Shown here one piece after another: positions 26,305 to 35,504 of a DNA stretch of 64,000 nt. A program made the position numbers and the translations under genes. This DNA comes from Halomonas huangheensis (GTDB taxonomy: Bacteria > Pseudomonadota > Gammaproteobacteria > Pseudomonadales > Halomonadaceae). Location of the stretch: the NCBI RefSeq assembly GCF_001431725.1, contig NZ_CP013106.1:1922001-1986000 (forward strand), read 5' to 3'. Every line of letters starts with the position of its first letter. The first letter of the stretch is position 1. The notes under the pieces are model-generated. The model searched no databases and had not been told where the DNA came from. It saw only the letters and a program-made list of their open reading frames with translations.

Positions 26305-27430
26305 GCTGACTTCCTTCCTTGCTGTCGAGGTGCGAGGCCTCGTGAAGCCCGTGGCGACCTGCACGCAGGCGCAGGCGCTTGCTTGGTAGGCGCTCGAGGC
26401 TGGCGAGTCGCACGGCGGTGCTCGAGGCGACTCGGGCCAGTTCGCGATTCAACCACAGATAGCCACTGGGACTGAACAGCATACGGCCATCGGCGCCTCT
26501 GGCACCGCTGGCCAGATCGGCGAAACCCTGTAGCTCGAAGGGCCGGATATCTGCCGAGACGGTCTGCCCAGTACGGACGTGAAAGGCGAGGGTGCTGAGG
26601 TCCCGGGCCAGAGTATGTTGCTGGTCACGCAATCCTTGCATCGCATCGATGCGGTCGTGCCCCTCGCGCGTCGTCCAGTGGGACTCGAGTAGCAGCTCGA
26701 TGGTTGACAGCATGCGACGTTGATAAGAGACCAGTTCGTCGACTTCCTGGCGAGTCAGGCGGCCTTCGCGGTGAACTGCGTCGGTCAGACCGCGCTGTTT
26801 TACCAGCAGAGAAGTGGTGGCCTTGAGCAGCTCACGAGTATCTACCCCTGGCGCGGCGGTCGCAGAAGTGTGGGCATGATAGAGGCGTGCGAGTCGGTCA
26901 AGGTTGTCAGCCAGCATGAAACGCATCACGTCAGTCGCCTTGTGGGGCAGCACGACCAGGGTAGCGGCGATACCGATCAAGGTGCCGATCAGGACATCAG
27001 CACTGCGCCATAGGGCAACGCTGAAGTCCGGCGCACCATTGCCGATGACCAGCAACAGGCTGATGGCAAACATCAGTCCGGCATAGGCCTGTCGACTGGA
27101 AAACACCACCCAGGTGGCTATGGCAATGGCGATCAGCGCCCCGACCTGGACTCCCCAGCCGGGAATCGGCAAGCTGATCAGCATCAGCCCGATACCGGCA
27201 CCGACGAGGGTGCCTACCAGGCGCTGGCGGCCCTTGTCGAGGACACCACCGATATGCGGCAGGTTGCCCATCACCATCACGGTACTGACCAACGCCCAAC
27301 CGCTGTGTTGCATGGGGAACAGGTGGACGATGGCAAAGGTGACTGTCAGGGCCAGGCTGACCCGCAGCACATGAAAGAGTCGCCGGTAACGGTAATTGGT
27401 ATATGGGTCTCGCAGGCGGCCCAGCAGCAT
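26285..27430 (-). CDS. FUSC-family inner membrane protein
   Basis: A 381-residue protein with about six hydrophobic spans in the first 170 residues and a mostly cytosolic helical C-terminal half. The N-terminal half (TNYRYRRLFHVLRVSLALTVTFAIVHLFP, GQRLVGTLVGAGIGLMLI, DVLIGTLIGIAATLVVLP) fits the FUSC/YccS-AaeB group of aromatic-acid or fusaric-acid efflux proteins. It lacks the second membrane block of full AaeB, so it is a half-size member. No membrane-fusion partner is adjacent. The substrate is unknown. Confidence 0.7.
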   Translation of the reverse strand: MLLGRLRDPYTNYRYRRLFHVLRVSLALTVTFAIVHLFPMQHSGWALVSTVMVMGNLPHIGGVLDKGRQRLVGTLVGAGIGLMLISLPIPGWGVQVGALIAIAIATWVVFSSRQAYAGLMFAISLLLVIGNGAPDFSVALWRSADVLIGTLIGIAATLVVLPHKATDVMRFMLADNLDRLARLYHAHTSATAAPGVDTRELLKATTSLLVKQRGLTDAVHREGRLTRQEVDELVSYQRRMLSTIELLLESHWTTREGHDRIDAMQGLRDQQHTLARDLSTLAFHVRTGQTVSADIRPFELQGFADLASGARGADGRMLFSPSGYLWLNRELARVASSTAVRLASLERLPSKRLRLRAGRHGLHEASHLDSKEGSQHEPGPH

Positions 27431-27690
27431 TCAGTATGTCTCCCTGATGCGTCGAGAAAAGAGGCGCTGGAGGCGGGGGCTCAGAGGGGCGTAATAGGTG
27501 CTCAAGGTTGTTGATCTGCCGACTGAATTACGAACAGGAATGGTCGACAATTCTACCATGTGGTCGGCGTCGAGTCGCGTGGTGGGCGCTGCAGGGCAGT
27601 ACAATGTGAGTAGGGCTCGTCTTTATCGGGGGCCATCGGGCGAGCTCATGACGATGGCTGGTGTGCACGGCAGACATTGGAGGTGAATTG

Positions 27691-28644
27691 ATGTTGAGGC
27701 TATTCAGGATAGAAGGTGGGCTGATTCAAGAGATCCAATGTGCCGACGAGGAGAAGGAACTGCACCTCAAGGACGCTCAATGGATTGATGCTCACGAGCC
27801 CGATCAGGAAGAGCGTTCACTTCTGGAGCGAATACTGCACACGGATATCCCGGAGTCAGATGAGGTCGATGAGATTGAAGCATCGGCACGCTGCTTCATG
27901 GATCAGGCTGGTATTCATATCCATTCTCTGTTCCTGTCGCCATCCGAGGGTCGTCACCATACCGTCTCCGTGGCCTGCATTCTGCAAACGACCCGGTTGA
28001 TCACGATTCGCGAGGACGAAATAGCGGATTTTCGTCTACTCCGCATGCGAGCGCGTCGTCAACAGGTCGAGGTGCAGAGCCCCCAGGGATTGATGGTGAC
28101 ACTGCTTGAGCAGAAGGTGGAGAACCAGGCCGACACCATCGAGGATATACATCGGCAGTTGGAAGGCGTCAGCTATTCCGTGCTGGAAGATGAAGACTCC
28201 GAGCTGGAAGATGCCATCAGCAAGCTGGCGCGCCTGGAAGACAGTAATGGCAAGGCACGGTTGTGCCTGATGGACACCCAGCGCGATATTTCCTTTCTAC
28301 TGCGCCATTTGCATACCCAGCCGGATCAGTTGGAGACGCTGCGCGAGATCATGCGTGATATCGAGACACTGATGTCGCACACCACCTTTCTGTTCGACAA
28401 GATCAACTTCCTGATGGATTCCACCCAGGGCTTCATCAATATTCAGCAGAATCAGATCATCAAGATATTCTCCATCGCGGCGGTGGTCTTTCTGCCGCCG
28501 ACGTTGATTGCCAGTATCTACGGCATGAACTTCGCGCATATGCCGGAGTTGGACTGGCTGCTGGGCTATCCATGGGCCATCGGATTGATGATCGGTGCAG
28601 GCATTGCGCCGTACTGGTATTTCAAGCGCAAGGGTTGGCTGTAG
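27691..28644 (+). CDS. corA: Magnesium/cobalt transporter CorA
   Basis: Inner-membrane divalent cation channel of 317 residues, the usual CorA length. A long cytosolic domain rich in Asp and Glu (1-250) is followed by two C-terminal membrane spans with the signature YGMNF in the connecting loop, preceded by a pore helix (IIKIFSIAAVVFLPPTLIASI). The end YFKRKGWL is typical of CorA. ATG 27691 has GGAGG 7 nt upstream. The next loop reads AHMPEL, where the MPEL motif of selective CorA proteins is intact. Confidence 0.9.
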   Translation: MLRLFRIEGGLIQEIQCADEEKELHLKDAQWIDAHEPDQEERSLLERILHTDIPESDEVDEIEASARCFMDQAGIHIHSLFLSPSEGRHHTVSVACILQTTRLITIREDEIADFRLLRMRARRQQVEVQSPQGLMVTLLEQKVENQADTIEDIHRQLEGVSYSVLEDEDSELEDAISKLARLEDSNGKARLCLMDTQRDISFLLRHLHTQPDQLETLREIMRDIETLMSHTTFLFDKINFLMDSTQGFINIQQNQIIKIFSIAAVVFLPPTLIASIYGMNFAHMPELDWLLGYPWAIGLMIGAGIAPYWYFKRKGWL

Positions 28645-28737
28645 CCCCAACGGCTCGGTAGGTGATGGAGTTGCATCGGTATAAACGGTTGCTGCCCACG
28701 AAGGCTGGTATCATACCTTCGGAACTGGAGAAATTTG

Positions 28738-28902
28738 ATGGCTGAGAAGCGTTACCGCGTAGTGACTTCGCATCAGAGCCTGTATCCGCGCCCGATCACC
28801 TTCCGCGAGGGCGCATTGTTACAGAGCACCCGAGTTCGACACTCCCAGTCCGATTTTGATCTGAAATTGGCACCTGTGGTCCGAGAATTCAGGACACCCT
28901 GA
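28738..28902 (+). pseudogene. Truncated SH3-domain protein gene at the left edge of the island
   Basis: The 54-codon frame begins MAEKRYRVVTSHQSLYPRPI and FREGALL, the N-terminal strand of a bacterial SH3-like domain protein. After about codon 30 the expected remainder (a W-rich SH3 core) is missing and the sequence continues as an unrelated tail ending VVREFRTP. The tail DNA contains TGGTCCGAGAATTCAGGACA, which looks like a transposon terminus, but no matching partner was found. I read this as a gene broken by insertion or deletion at the island boundary. Confidence 0.55.
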
Positions 28903-28963
28903 ATAACATCCTCGCTGTCGATGCTGGCATTATGCTTCAGTCTGTAGGTTATTCAGAGCTTGC

Positions 28964-29953
28964 CTAATCGCTGACCAGCTGCATGATCTCGAACGCATTC
29001 AGCGCTGCGCCACGTAACAACTGATCACCGCTGATGAATAGATCCAGCCCGTGTTCGCCGTAGATCAGGTTGTAGCGAATCCGCCCAACCTCCACCGCAT
29101 GTTTATAGGTCGATGTCATCGGCATCTGATAAGCCCCCTTCTTCGGGTCATCCACAACCTCAACCCCCGGTGCGGCGTGCAACAAATCGCGAACCTGGTC
29201 CAGTGACTGGATGTGCTGTTTGAAGTGGAGGCTCAGACTCTCTGCATGAGAGCGCAGGGATGGCACACGAACTGCTGTGGTGCTGATAGCCAGCCCGGGG
29301 TCGCCCAGAACTTTGCGTAACTCCCAGACTACTTTCATTTCTTCACGGGTGTAGCCATTGTCCTCAAACGAGTCGACATGGGGAATTACGTTAAAGGCCA
29401 GGTTATGGGTAAAGCTTTCACTATCATTCTGGTCGCCATAGTCACTAAAGTCCCTTGCCTTTTCCCGCAACTCCAGCATCGCGGGTTGCCCAGCCCCACT
29501 GGCTGCTTGATAAGTAGAGATGATCACACTGTCTAGTCCAAAGGCGTTATGCAATGGACCCAGCACCATCAATGCAATAGCCGAAGAGCAATTGGGGTTT
29601 GCAATGAGTTTTTCACCCTTGTAATGCTGGCCATTGATCGGAGGTACGAGTAGTGGGATCTCCTTGTGATAGCGGAAAGCCGACGAGTTATCGATGACAT
29701 AAGAGTTTTTAGCTAGATGCTCGCCATATTCCAAGGCAAAATCCCCGGAAACACACAAGAAGACGATGTCACACAAGGCACAGCTTTCGACCGTAAAGGC
29801 TTCGATCAAGTGTTCGGTATTCCTGACCTTGAGTCTCCTGCCGGCAGAACGTTCAGAGGCCATGCAGACAACATTATAGTCTGTGCTTTCAAGCAACTGC
29901 AGCATGGTCATGCCCACTGCACCAGTGCAACCCACCACGGCGACCTTCTTCAT
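28964..29953 (-). CDS. Aspartate-semialdehyde dehydrogenase homologue (orphan, in the island)
   Basis: NADPH-dependent reduction of aspartyl phosphate to aspartate semialdehyde, the branch point to lysine, dihydrodipicolinate, methionine and threonine. The 329 residues have the Rossmann start KKVAVVGCTGAVGMTMLQLL, VIDNSSAFR, the catalytic-Cys motif ANPNCSS near residue 128, TYQAASGAG and RVPSLRSHAESL with the catalytic His. GGAG precedes ATG 29953. It sits alone, flanked by broken genes. It is probably a second copy besides a housekeeping asd elsewhere, but the window cannot show that. Possible roles are precursor supply for the adjacent metabolite cluster or a passenger gene. Confidence 0.82.
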   Translation of the reverse strand: MKKVAVVGCTGAVGMTMLQLLESTDYNVVCMASERSAGRRLKVRNTEHLIEAFTVESCALCDIVFLCVSGDFALEYGEHLAKNSYVIDNSSAFRYHKEIPLLVPPINGQHYKGEKLIANPNCSSAIALMVLGPLHNAFGLDSVIISTYQAASGAGQPAMLELREKARDFSDYGDQNDSESFTHNLAFNVIPHVDSFEDNGYTREEMKVVWELRKVLGDPGLAISTTAVRVPSLRSHAESLSLHFKQHIQSLDQVRDLLHAAPGVEVVDDPKKGAYQMPMTSTYKHAVEVGRIRYNLIYGEHGLDLFISGDQLLRGAALNAFEIMQLVSD

Positions 29954-30007
29954 TTCAGCTCCTTTGTCTAAAAAACGCACCGTCCTGAAACGGCGAAAAC
30001 GGATATG

Positions 30008-30440
30008 TCATGTCGTGCGCATTGGCACCGCCAACCTAGCAGCTGCCGCTGCACGCTGAACTCGTATGGAGTTCCACGTAAACAGCGCAAGCGCCAACCA
30101 GATGAACGAAAAGGCCATTAGTTTTAACGATGAGGCCGGCTCACCATAAATGAATGCTGCCAATAGGAAGTTGCAGGTTGGCGGGAAAAATTGCAGGAAG
30201 CCCAGAGTGATTATTGATAGTTGCTTAGCTGCCAGACTATACCACTATAACGGCAGCGCCGTGATCAGACCTGTAGCAACCAGTAGTAGATCCCCGGTGT
30301 TCGATTGAAGAAACAGATGGCCCAACCCTTGAAATTGTGCCAACAGCAGAAATAGAGCTGCAAATGGCAGCATGACCGCAATTTCCAGGGTTTGGACCAC
30401 TAATCGGAAAATAACAACCCTATGCCGGTAGTTGAATTGA
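30008..30440 (-). pseudogene. rarD: rarD (EamA transporter) pseudogene, C-terminal half
   Basis: Read on the minus strand, this gives the C-terminal five spans of a RarD-type permease: LPFAALFLLLAQFQG, then GLITALPL, an in-frame TAG, WYSLAAKQLSIITLGFLQFF, FLLAAFIYGEP and FIWLALALFTWNSIR. The TAG replaces a leucine or tryptophan codon in the family pattern ALPLLWF. The N-terminal half is missing upstream. Truncation plus nonsense codon indicate a dead gene. It lies directly upstream of the asd homologue on the same strand. Confidence 0.75.
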
Positions 30441-30469
30441 GGCCAACAATGCAGCTGTCACCTTTGTGA

Positions 30470-30735
30470 GGTGTCGCCATCTTTTTTCATAAGACTGTCT
30501 GCCAATGACTATAATAGGCGAGGAGTGGAAGGTATAGTGCAGGAGGAGGAATTGCCTGAATCCGCACATGCTAAGTGCTTGTGTAGTGATAATTTGGCAT
30601 GGAATATATAAGATATTAGTTTTAATTGTTTTATTTGGATTGTGAGAGCGAAAATATTAGCTAATTTACTTATCATAATCTTTTGTTAAAGAATCTCTGA
30701 ATAACTCTGAGTTCATAAAATGACCGCAGCACTTT
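30470..30735. other. AT-rich segment without genes
   Basis: About 270 bases of markedly lower GC than the surroundings (for example 30595-30720), with stops in all frames and no recognisable element. Probably foreign or decayed DNA inside the island. Confidence 0.6.
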
Positions 30736-30740
30736 GGGCC

Positions 30741-31125
30741 ACCAGCAACTGGCCTGGATCCAGCGGTACCAGGTTCATGCCTGCATGGATGTTGGAAAGA
30801 TCCAGACGCAGATCGCGATAACTTGGAATTCACAGCAGTACTGTCTTCCGGGAGCTGTACCGAAATGCATCGTCAGGGGGAATGCAGGCTCAGGGCCTCA
30901 GTGATCAGCGTCGCTGCAGTGTGTGGAAGTGGACGAAGCAACTACCCGGCATGATGGAAGCGGGGTGACCATATTGTTGCTCATGGATTGGAGCCCTGAA
31001 CAAGTCAGCTAGTTCATGAAGCTCACACCAGGGGCAAGTGTCAGTTACCAATGGATCTATGCCTTCATCTGGGCGGGATAGAGCGAGAGGCGGCAGTCTC
31101 TGGAAGAAATTGCGCCACCCCAGGT
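30741..31125 (+). pseudogene. Decayed IS30-family transposase
   Basis: Pieces in shifting frames match IS30 transposase in order. An N-terminal helix (QQLAWIQRYQVHACMDVG) comes first, then the HTH core LGIHSSTVFRELYRNAS after a frameshift, then MDWSPEQVS, and VSYQWIYAFIWAG followed in another frame by RARGGSLWKKLRHP. At least three frame changes and a stop show it is inactive. The catalytic C-terminal half is missing. About 110 bp of unassigned coding-like sequence (31123-31236) follow. Confidence 0.65.
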
Positions 31126-31342
31126 GACCTGGACGGCAGAGGGGATTAGCGAGTCCGTGCTTGAGGGCAAGCAGACCGACAAGGAACTGCGCTACCTCAG
31201 TGGCAGTGATGTCCTGTTTGAAGTGTTACCGGTTTGAGATGAGCATTCCCAGCATGCCAGTCGCCACGGAAGATGAGGCTGGTTAAGAGTTCGATGATTG
31301 TGATCCGAGACCCAGCGGGTAGCTACTATGTACAGGAATGGG

Positions 31343-32308
31343 TCAACGGAATTTTCTACAGAGAGACTTGGGGGGGTATCCAAAGAAACTCGAGAATGCA
31401 GTACTGAAATTACTGGGGTGTCGGTAGCCGCATTGGTAGGCTGCCTGGGCAACCTGGCAACCACTCTCCAACAGAGCATGGGCTTTGCGCATACGTAGGT
31501 CATGCAACATGCGGTGTGGAGTGGTGTTGAAATGCTTGTGAAAGCCTTCCTTCAGCTTGAATTCATTGAGCCCTGTCGCTGCGCAGAGGTGAGGGATCGT
31601 CAACGGCTGGTCAAGACGTTCCAGCATCAGGTCGCGAACGCTTTCCAGAGCTTCGACGTCCTGCCAGCTCAAGGAAGAGGACTCCGGTGTGGGTGGGGCA
31701 ATTGGGCGTAGTTGTTCGGAAAGCAGGGCAAGGCTGTGAAAGTGCATGTCCAGCAGATTGGGGCTGGACATGCAGAAAGCGCTGGCCAGAGCTGTGGCAT
31801 GTCCTTGACTGACTCGCGAGCTCTTGCGGAATGCCAGTTGTTGAATGCTTTTCCCGCCCAGTAGGGCCCTGGCCCTGGATTGACCCAGATATTTGCTCAA
31901 GGTCTGTTCACCGACCAGCAGGCGCAATTGTGAGACTGTGTTGCCGGCTACGTAGTGGCGTTCACCATGACTACTGCAGAACGCAGCGACAGTCGTAAAA
32001 CCAGCGCGAAACAGTAACTCCGTCCCTTCTGTACCCCGGTAACCGGATTGTCCTTCGAGCCCGAAGGTGATGGCCAGCATATGCCGACCATGGGGGTTAA
32101 TGGTCTCTTCCTTCAGATTGCAGGTGGGACGGTAGCGTAGTCGTACCAGAATCAAATCGTTCTCCAGGGAAATGCGCTCGCAGTAGCATGCACCCACGTC
32201 TTCAGGAAGCTCGAGGTACTCGCGATTCGAATCTTCGCGTCTGGCCAGCCTGACCTGGTCCATTCTCAGGTGACGTGGAGACTGAGTCATCGCGTTGGAA
32301 ACCGCCAT
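31343..32308 (-). CDS. AraC-family regulator of the siderophore-type cluster
   Basis: A 321-residue regulator with a C-terminal AraC DNA-binding domain (about 215-320): SVRDLMLERLDQPLTIPHLCAATGLNEFKLKEGFHKHFNTTP, then AHALLESGCQVAQAAYQCGY and the terminal FSSFFGYPPKSL. This arrangement is that of PchR/YbtA/PdtC-type siderophore activators, which sense the ferric chelator. AAGGAG 10 nt upstream supports ATG 32308. It is divergent from the TonB receptor with 173 bp between, the usual place for such an activator, so autoregulation and activation of the receptor operon are likely. Confidence 0.85.
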   Translation of the reverse strand: MAVSNAMTQSPRHLRMDQVRLARREDSNREYLELPEDVGACYCERISLENDLILVRLRYRPTCNLKEETINPHGRHMLAITFGLEGQSGYRGTEGTELLFRAGFTTVAAFCSSHGERHYVAGNTVSQLRLLVGEQTLSKYLGQSRARALLGGKSIQQLAFRKSSRVSQGHATALASAFCMSSPNLLDMHFHSLALLSEQLRPIAPPTPESSSLSWQDVEALESVRDLMLERLDQPLTIPHLCAATGLNEFKLKEGFHKHFNTTPHRMLHDLRMRKAHALLESGCQVAQAAYQCGYRHPSNFSTAFSSFFGYPPKSLCRKFR

Positions 32309-32390
32309 ACCGGATTTCTCCTTCCGTGGATCATACGGATTACTACGAAATGAATATGTATCTCATATGCTATTGATTCACATTTGCTCT

Positions 32391-32481
32391 TATAATCCTG
32401 CCCATGTCAATGCAAAGCGCATTCTTGTAGGTGATAAAGGGCACGGCTGAGCAAGCCGTCCCCTTCTCGTAAGGGGAATGT
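32391..32481 (+). promoter_or_regulatory. Leader of the receptor operon with -10 box and SD-sequestering hairpin
   Basis: A perfect TATAAT is at 32391-32396 with no good -35, as expected for an activator-dependent promoter. Downstream are two adjacent hairpins: ACGGCT with AGCCGT (32443-32459) and CCCCTT with AAGGGG (32460-32476). The 3' arm of the second is the Shine-Dalgarno sequence AAGGGGA in front of ATG 32482, so folding would hide the ribosome site. Regulation at this step is inferred. Confidence 0.5.
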
Positions 32482-34458
32482 ATGAGAGGTAGGCAATATA
32501 TCGGGGTGGGGACACTGGCGAGCCTGTTGGCAGTACCTGTGGCAGAGGCACAGGTACTGCCGGCTGTAACCGTAACGGCCAACAAGATTGAGCAGAAGGA
32601 AGAACGCGTTCCTGCGTCACTATCGGTACTCTATGGAGAAGATCTTCGTGATGCTGGAGTGGATGATCTGAATGGTCTGGCTCGGCGAACGCCCAATTTT
32701 ACCTTTCAGCCGTTTGGGCAGTCCGGGACCAATCTGCCGGTAGTGCGTGGTCTGTCCTCCAGTGCCACTGCGTTCTCCTCATCCATGTTGATGCTGGTCG
32801 ATGGGGTGCCCACGCTTATGGGGCAGGGGTTCGAAAATAGTCTGGTCGGTGTGGAGCGTGTGGAGATTCTGCGTGGGCCTCAATCGACGCTGTATGGCCG
32901 CAATGCCGAGGCAGGGGTATTGAGTATCCATACCCTTCAGCCCAGTGATGAGCCTCACGCCCGCGTCGACTTGGGTGTCGGAAGTCGGGACAAGCGCTCT
33001 GTACGCTTCGATGCGAGCGGAGCGTTGCTGACAGACAGGCTCTATGCCGGCATTGCGGGGGAGTGGCTGGCTCAGGATGGATTCATCGACAACCGCTTTC
33101 AGGGCGGGAAGGAAGATGACCGTGAACGCTACAACGGTCGTGCCGTATTGCGCTGGGAGCCGACGACTTCGAGCAGCGCGACACTTCGCTATAGTCGACA
33201 GGAACATGATGACGGTGGGTCTCTCTGGGGCCCTGTGGATTCGTCTCAGCGCGAGGTTCGTTCGGGAACAGACAGCTGGAATCGCTCACAGGGCAGTACG
33301 CTGGCGCTGGATGCCGATCTTGAGCTGTCGCCCGGACTGCGATTGCGTTCCATCAGTGCTCGAAACGACTTCCATGACCACGTTCGTCAGGATACCGACT
33401 TCCTGCCTGCTGACATCACCCACCTCGAACGTGACTTTCGTTTCAATACGATTTCCCAGGAATTGCGCCTGGAAGGTAGCTCGGAGGAGCACCAGTGGTT
33501 GCTGGGGGTGTACGCGGACCGCGCCGATCACGATCTGGGCTTTCACCAGCATGCGCCGCTGGGAGAACAACGCACGGAGACAAGTCTGGGGGGGGATACC
33601 CAAGCGATTTTCGGGCAGTGGATCCAGCCGCTGTCGGATCGCTGGCTGTTGACTCTCGGCGGGCGTTACGAGCATGACGAGGTGTCGTTATCACCTGAAG
33701 GCAGCGACAGCAGGGACCGCGACTGGCAGCGATTTACACCCAAGGTGGCACTGCAGTACGAGTGGTCAGATGAGACTCAGCTATACGCCAGCTATACGCA
33801 GGGATTTCGTGCTGGAGGTTTCAACGCCTTTGCTGGAGCTGCGGATTATCCGAGCTATGACCCTGAACGGGTGACTGCCTATGAGATCGGGGTCAAGGGA
33901 TGGGCATTTGATCGACGCCTGCAGTATGAAACAGCAGTGTACTGGATGGACATCAGTGACATGCAGGTCCAGCAGATCGTCCAGCCCGGTGTCGTGTTCA
34001 TCACCAATGCTGCCGAAGCTTATTCTGCGGGTCTGGAATTGTCCGTCGATTATCTGCTGGATGCGGGCTGGTGGCTGCAGGCTTCTCTGGGACTGAATCG
34101 TACCCGCTTTGAGGAATTCCATGATTCCGGGGGAGATTACCAAGGGAATCGCAATCCCTTCGCTCCCGAGATGACCAGCTATCTAGGCGTGCGTTACGAC
34201 GCTCAGCAAGGGTGGTTTGCTCAGGCAGGGTTGACCGGTATCGGCAGCACCTTTCTCGATGCCGCAAATGACTATCGCCAGGACGGCTATGCCTTGCTGG
34301 ATGTCAGCACGGGATATCAGCGGGGGCCCTACGCTGTCACCTTCTACGTCGATAACGCCACCGACGAGGATCACGATGCCATAGGCTTTCTCAACGGCAC
34401 GGCACGGGTATATAGCGAGCCGCGTGAAGTGGGGCTGACCGTGAGTTATGAGCTATGA
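32482..34458 (+). CDS. TonB-dependent outer-membrane siderophore receptor
   Basis: Imports a ferric chelator across the outer membrane, 658 residues. A signal peptide ends near residue 22 (VPVAEA|Q), then a TonB-box-like PAVTVTA. The plug domain (about 35-145) has VPASLSVLYGEDLRDAG, VRGLSS and VERVEILRGPQSTLYGRNAEAGVL. The rest is a 22-strand barrel ending in an aromatic-rich strand with VGLTVSYEL. The compact size and strand motifs (LYASYTQGFRAGGFNAF) resemble FyuA/PdtK-type receptors for small heterocyclic siderophores. It is the first gene of a coupled operon and overlaps the methyltransferase by 4 bp. Confidence 0.9.
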   Translation: MRGRQYIGVGTLASLLAVPVAEAQVLPAVTVTANKIEQKEERVPASLSVLYGEDLRDAGVDDLNGLARRTPNFTFQPFGQSGTNLPVVRGLSSSATAFSSSMLMLVDGVPTLMGQGFENSLVGVERVEILRGPQSTLYGRNAEAGVLSIHTLQPSDEPHARVDLGVGSRDKRSVRFDASGALLTDRLYAGIAGEWLAQDGFIDNRFQGGKEDDRERYNGRAVLRWEPTTSSSATLRYSRQEHDDGGSLWGPVDSSQREVRSGTDSWNRSQGSTLALDADLELSPGLRLRSISARNDFHDHVRQDTDFLPADITHLERDFRFNTISQELRLEGSSEEHQWLLGVYADRADHDLGFHQHAPLGEQRTETSLGGDTQAIFGQWIQPLSDRWLLTLGGRYEHDEVSLSPEGSDSRDRDWQRFTPKVALQYEWSDETQLYASYTQGFRAGGFNAFAGAADYPSYDPERVTAYEIGVKGWAFDRRLQYETAVYWMDISDMQVQQIVQPGVVFITNAAEAYSAGLELSVDYLLDAGWWLQASLGLNRTRFEEFHDSGGDYQGNRNPFAPEMTSYLGVRYDAQQGWFAQAGLTGIGSTFLDAANDYRQDGYALLDVSTGYQRGPYAVTFYVDNATDEDHDAIGFLNGTARVYSEPREVGLTVSYEL

Positions 34459-35504
34459 GTGCGTCGCAGACAGGGGCTTGTCATGTCCTTCAGCCCTATT
34501 GGGATGTGGCTCTGGCTTCGGTACAAGCTGATGCGCTGCGCATTGCGCTTGAGCTGGATGTTTTTCGGCTCCTGTCGAAGCCGCTACCGGCCAGTGCAGT
34601 CGCGCAGCAACGATCTTTGCACGTGGACAATACCGCTCATCTGCTGGAGCTGTTGTGGAGTATGCAACTGCTGGAGCGGCAGGACTGCCGCGATGCGACC
34701 GGGCAGTGGCGGTATTACGCCAGCAATATCGCAGCACAGTATCTGAATCCGGACTCCGTCAGCTACTGCGGTGACGCTTGGCGCTTTCGACTGCGTTCAC
34801 TCAGGCAGTTCGGCGGGCAGATGGATGAGCTACTGCGTTCTGGCCAACCCGGCAGAGAGGTTTCCGAATCCTCGACAGCAAGTGCCTGGCAGGCTGCCGC
34901 TCGAGTGCAGATCTGCCAGGAACAGCGTGCGGCGACTGCTGGTGCGGCGAAGAGTCTGGTACTGCGTCTTCCCGAGTTCGCCAGGGCCGAGCGCCTGCTT
35001 GACTTGGGGGGCGGCCCGGGATGGGTGGCCATTGCATTGGCCAGTGCCAATAAGAGGTTGAGGGGCGTGGTGTATGACCTGCCTCAAGCGGCTGCGGTGG
35101 CGCGGGAGAACATCGAGCGGGAGGGCCTGGAGCAGAGACTGAAGGCCGAGGGGGGCGACCTGACCTGCGATGACTTTGGCGAAGGTTACGACCTGATCTG
35201 GTGTTCTTCGGTGTTGCATTTTGTTCCCGACCTGATGGAGACGCTGCGTAGGATAAAGGCCGCATTGCGCCCTGGAGGCGTTCTGGTCTGCGCCCACGCG
35301 GAGTTATCCGATACTCCCTCTGCTGCGCGCAAGGTAATGCCCTATTACCTGTCATTGCGTATGCGTGGCCGTCTCGTCACCAGGGATGGTGAGTTGTACC
35401 AGGCTCTGCAGTCGGTGGGTTTCAGCGAACTGGACAGCCATTCTCTGGTGCCGTTTCCCATGGCGCCGGTTACGGTTCTGGTCGGTCGCAGGAAGATGAC
35501 ATGA
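34455..35504 (+). CDS. SAM-dependent methyltransferase (O-methyltransferase type)
   Basis: A 349-residue class I methyltransferase with an N-terminal winged-helix dimerisation part (about 10-100: ADALRIALELDVFRLLSKPLPASAVAQQ) and a C-terminal Rossmann fold with motif I LLDLGGGPGWVAIALA near residue 178. WCSSVLHFVPD and LRPGGVLVCAHAEL follow. This matches the plant-type and hydroxyneurosporene O-methyltransferase group. In thiocarboxylate siderophore clusters a methyltransferase S-methylates excess product; that role is possible here. ATGA overlaps join it to the receptor and to the MFS gene. Confidence 0.82.
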   Translation: MSASQTGACHVLQPYWDVALASVQADALRIALELDVFRLLSKPLPASAVAQQRSLHVDNTAHLLELLWSMQLLERQDCRDATGQWRYYASNIAAQYLNPDSVSYCGDAWRFRLRSLRQFGGQMDELLRSGQPGREVSESSTASAWQAAARVQICQEQRAATAGAAKSLVLRLPEFARAERLLDLGGGPGWVAIALASANKRLRGVVYDLPQAAAVARENIEREGLEQRLKAEGGDLTCDDFGEGYDLIWCSSVLHFVPDLMETLRRIKAALRPGGVLVCAHAELSDTPSAARKVMPYYLSLRMRGRLVTRDGELYQALQSVGFSELDSHSLVPFPMAPVTVLVGRRKMT

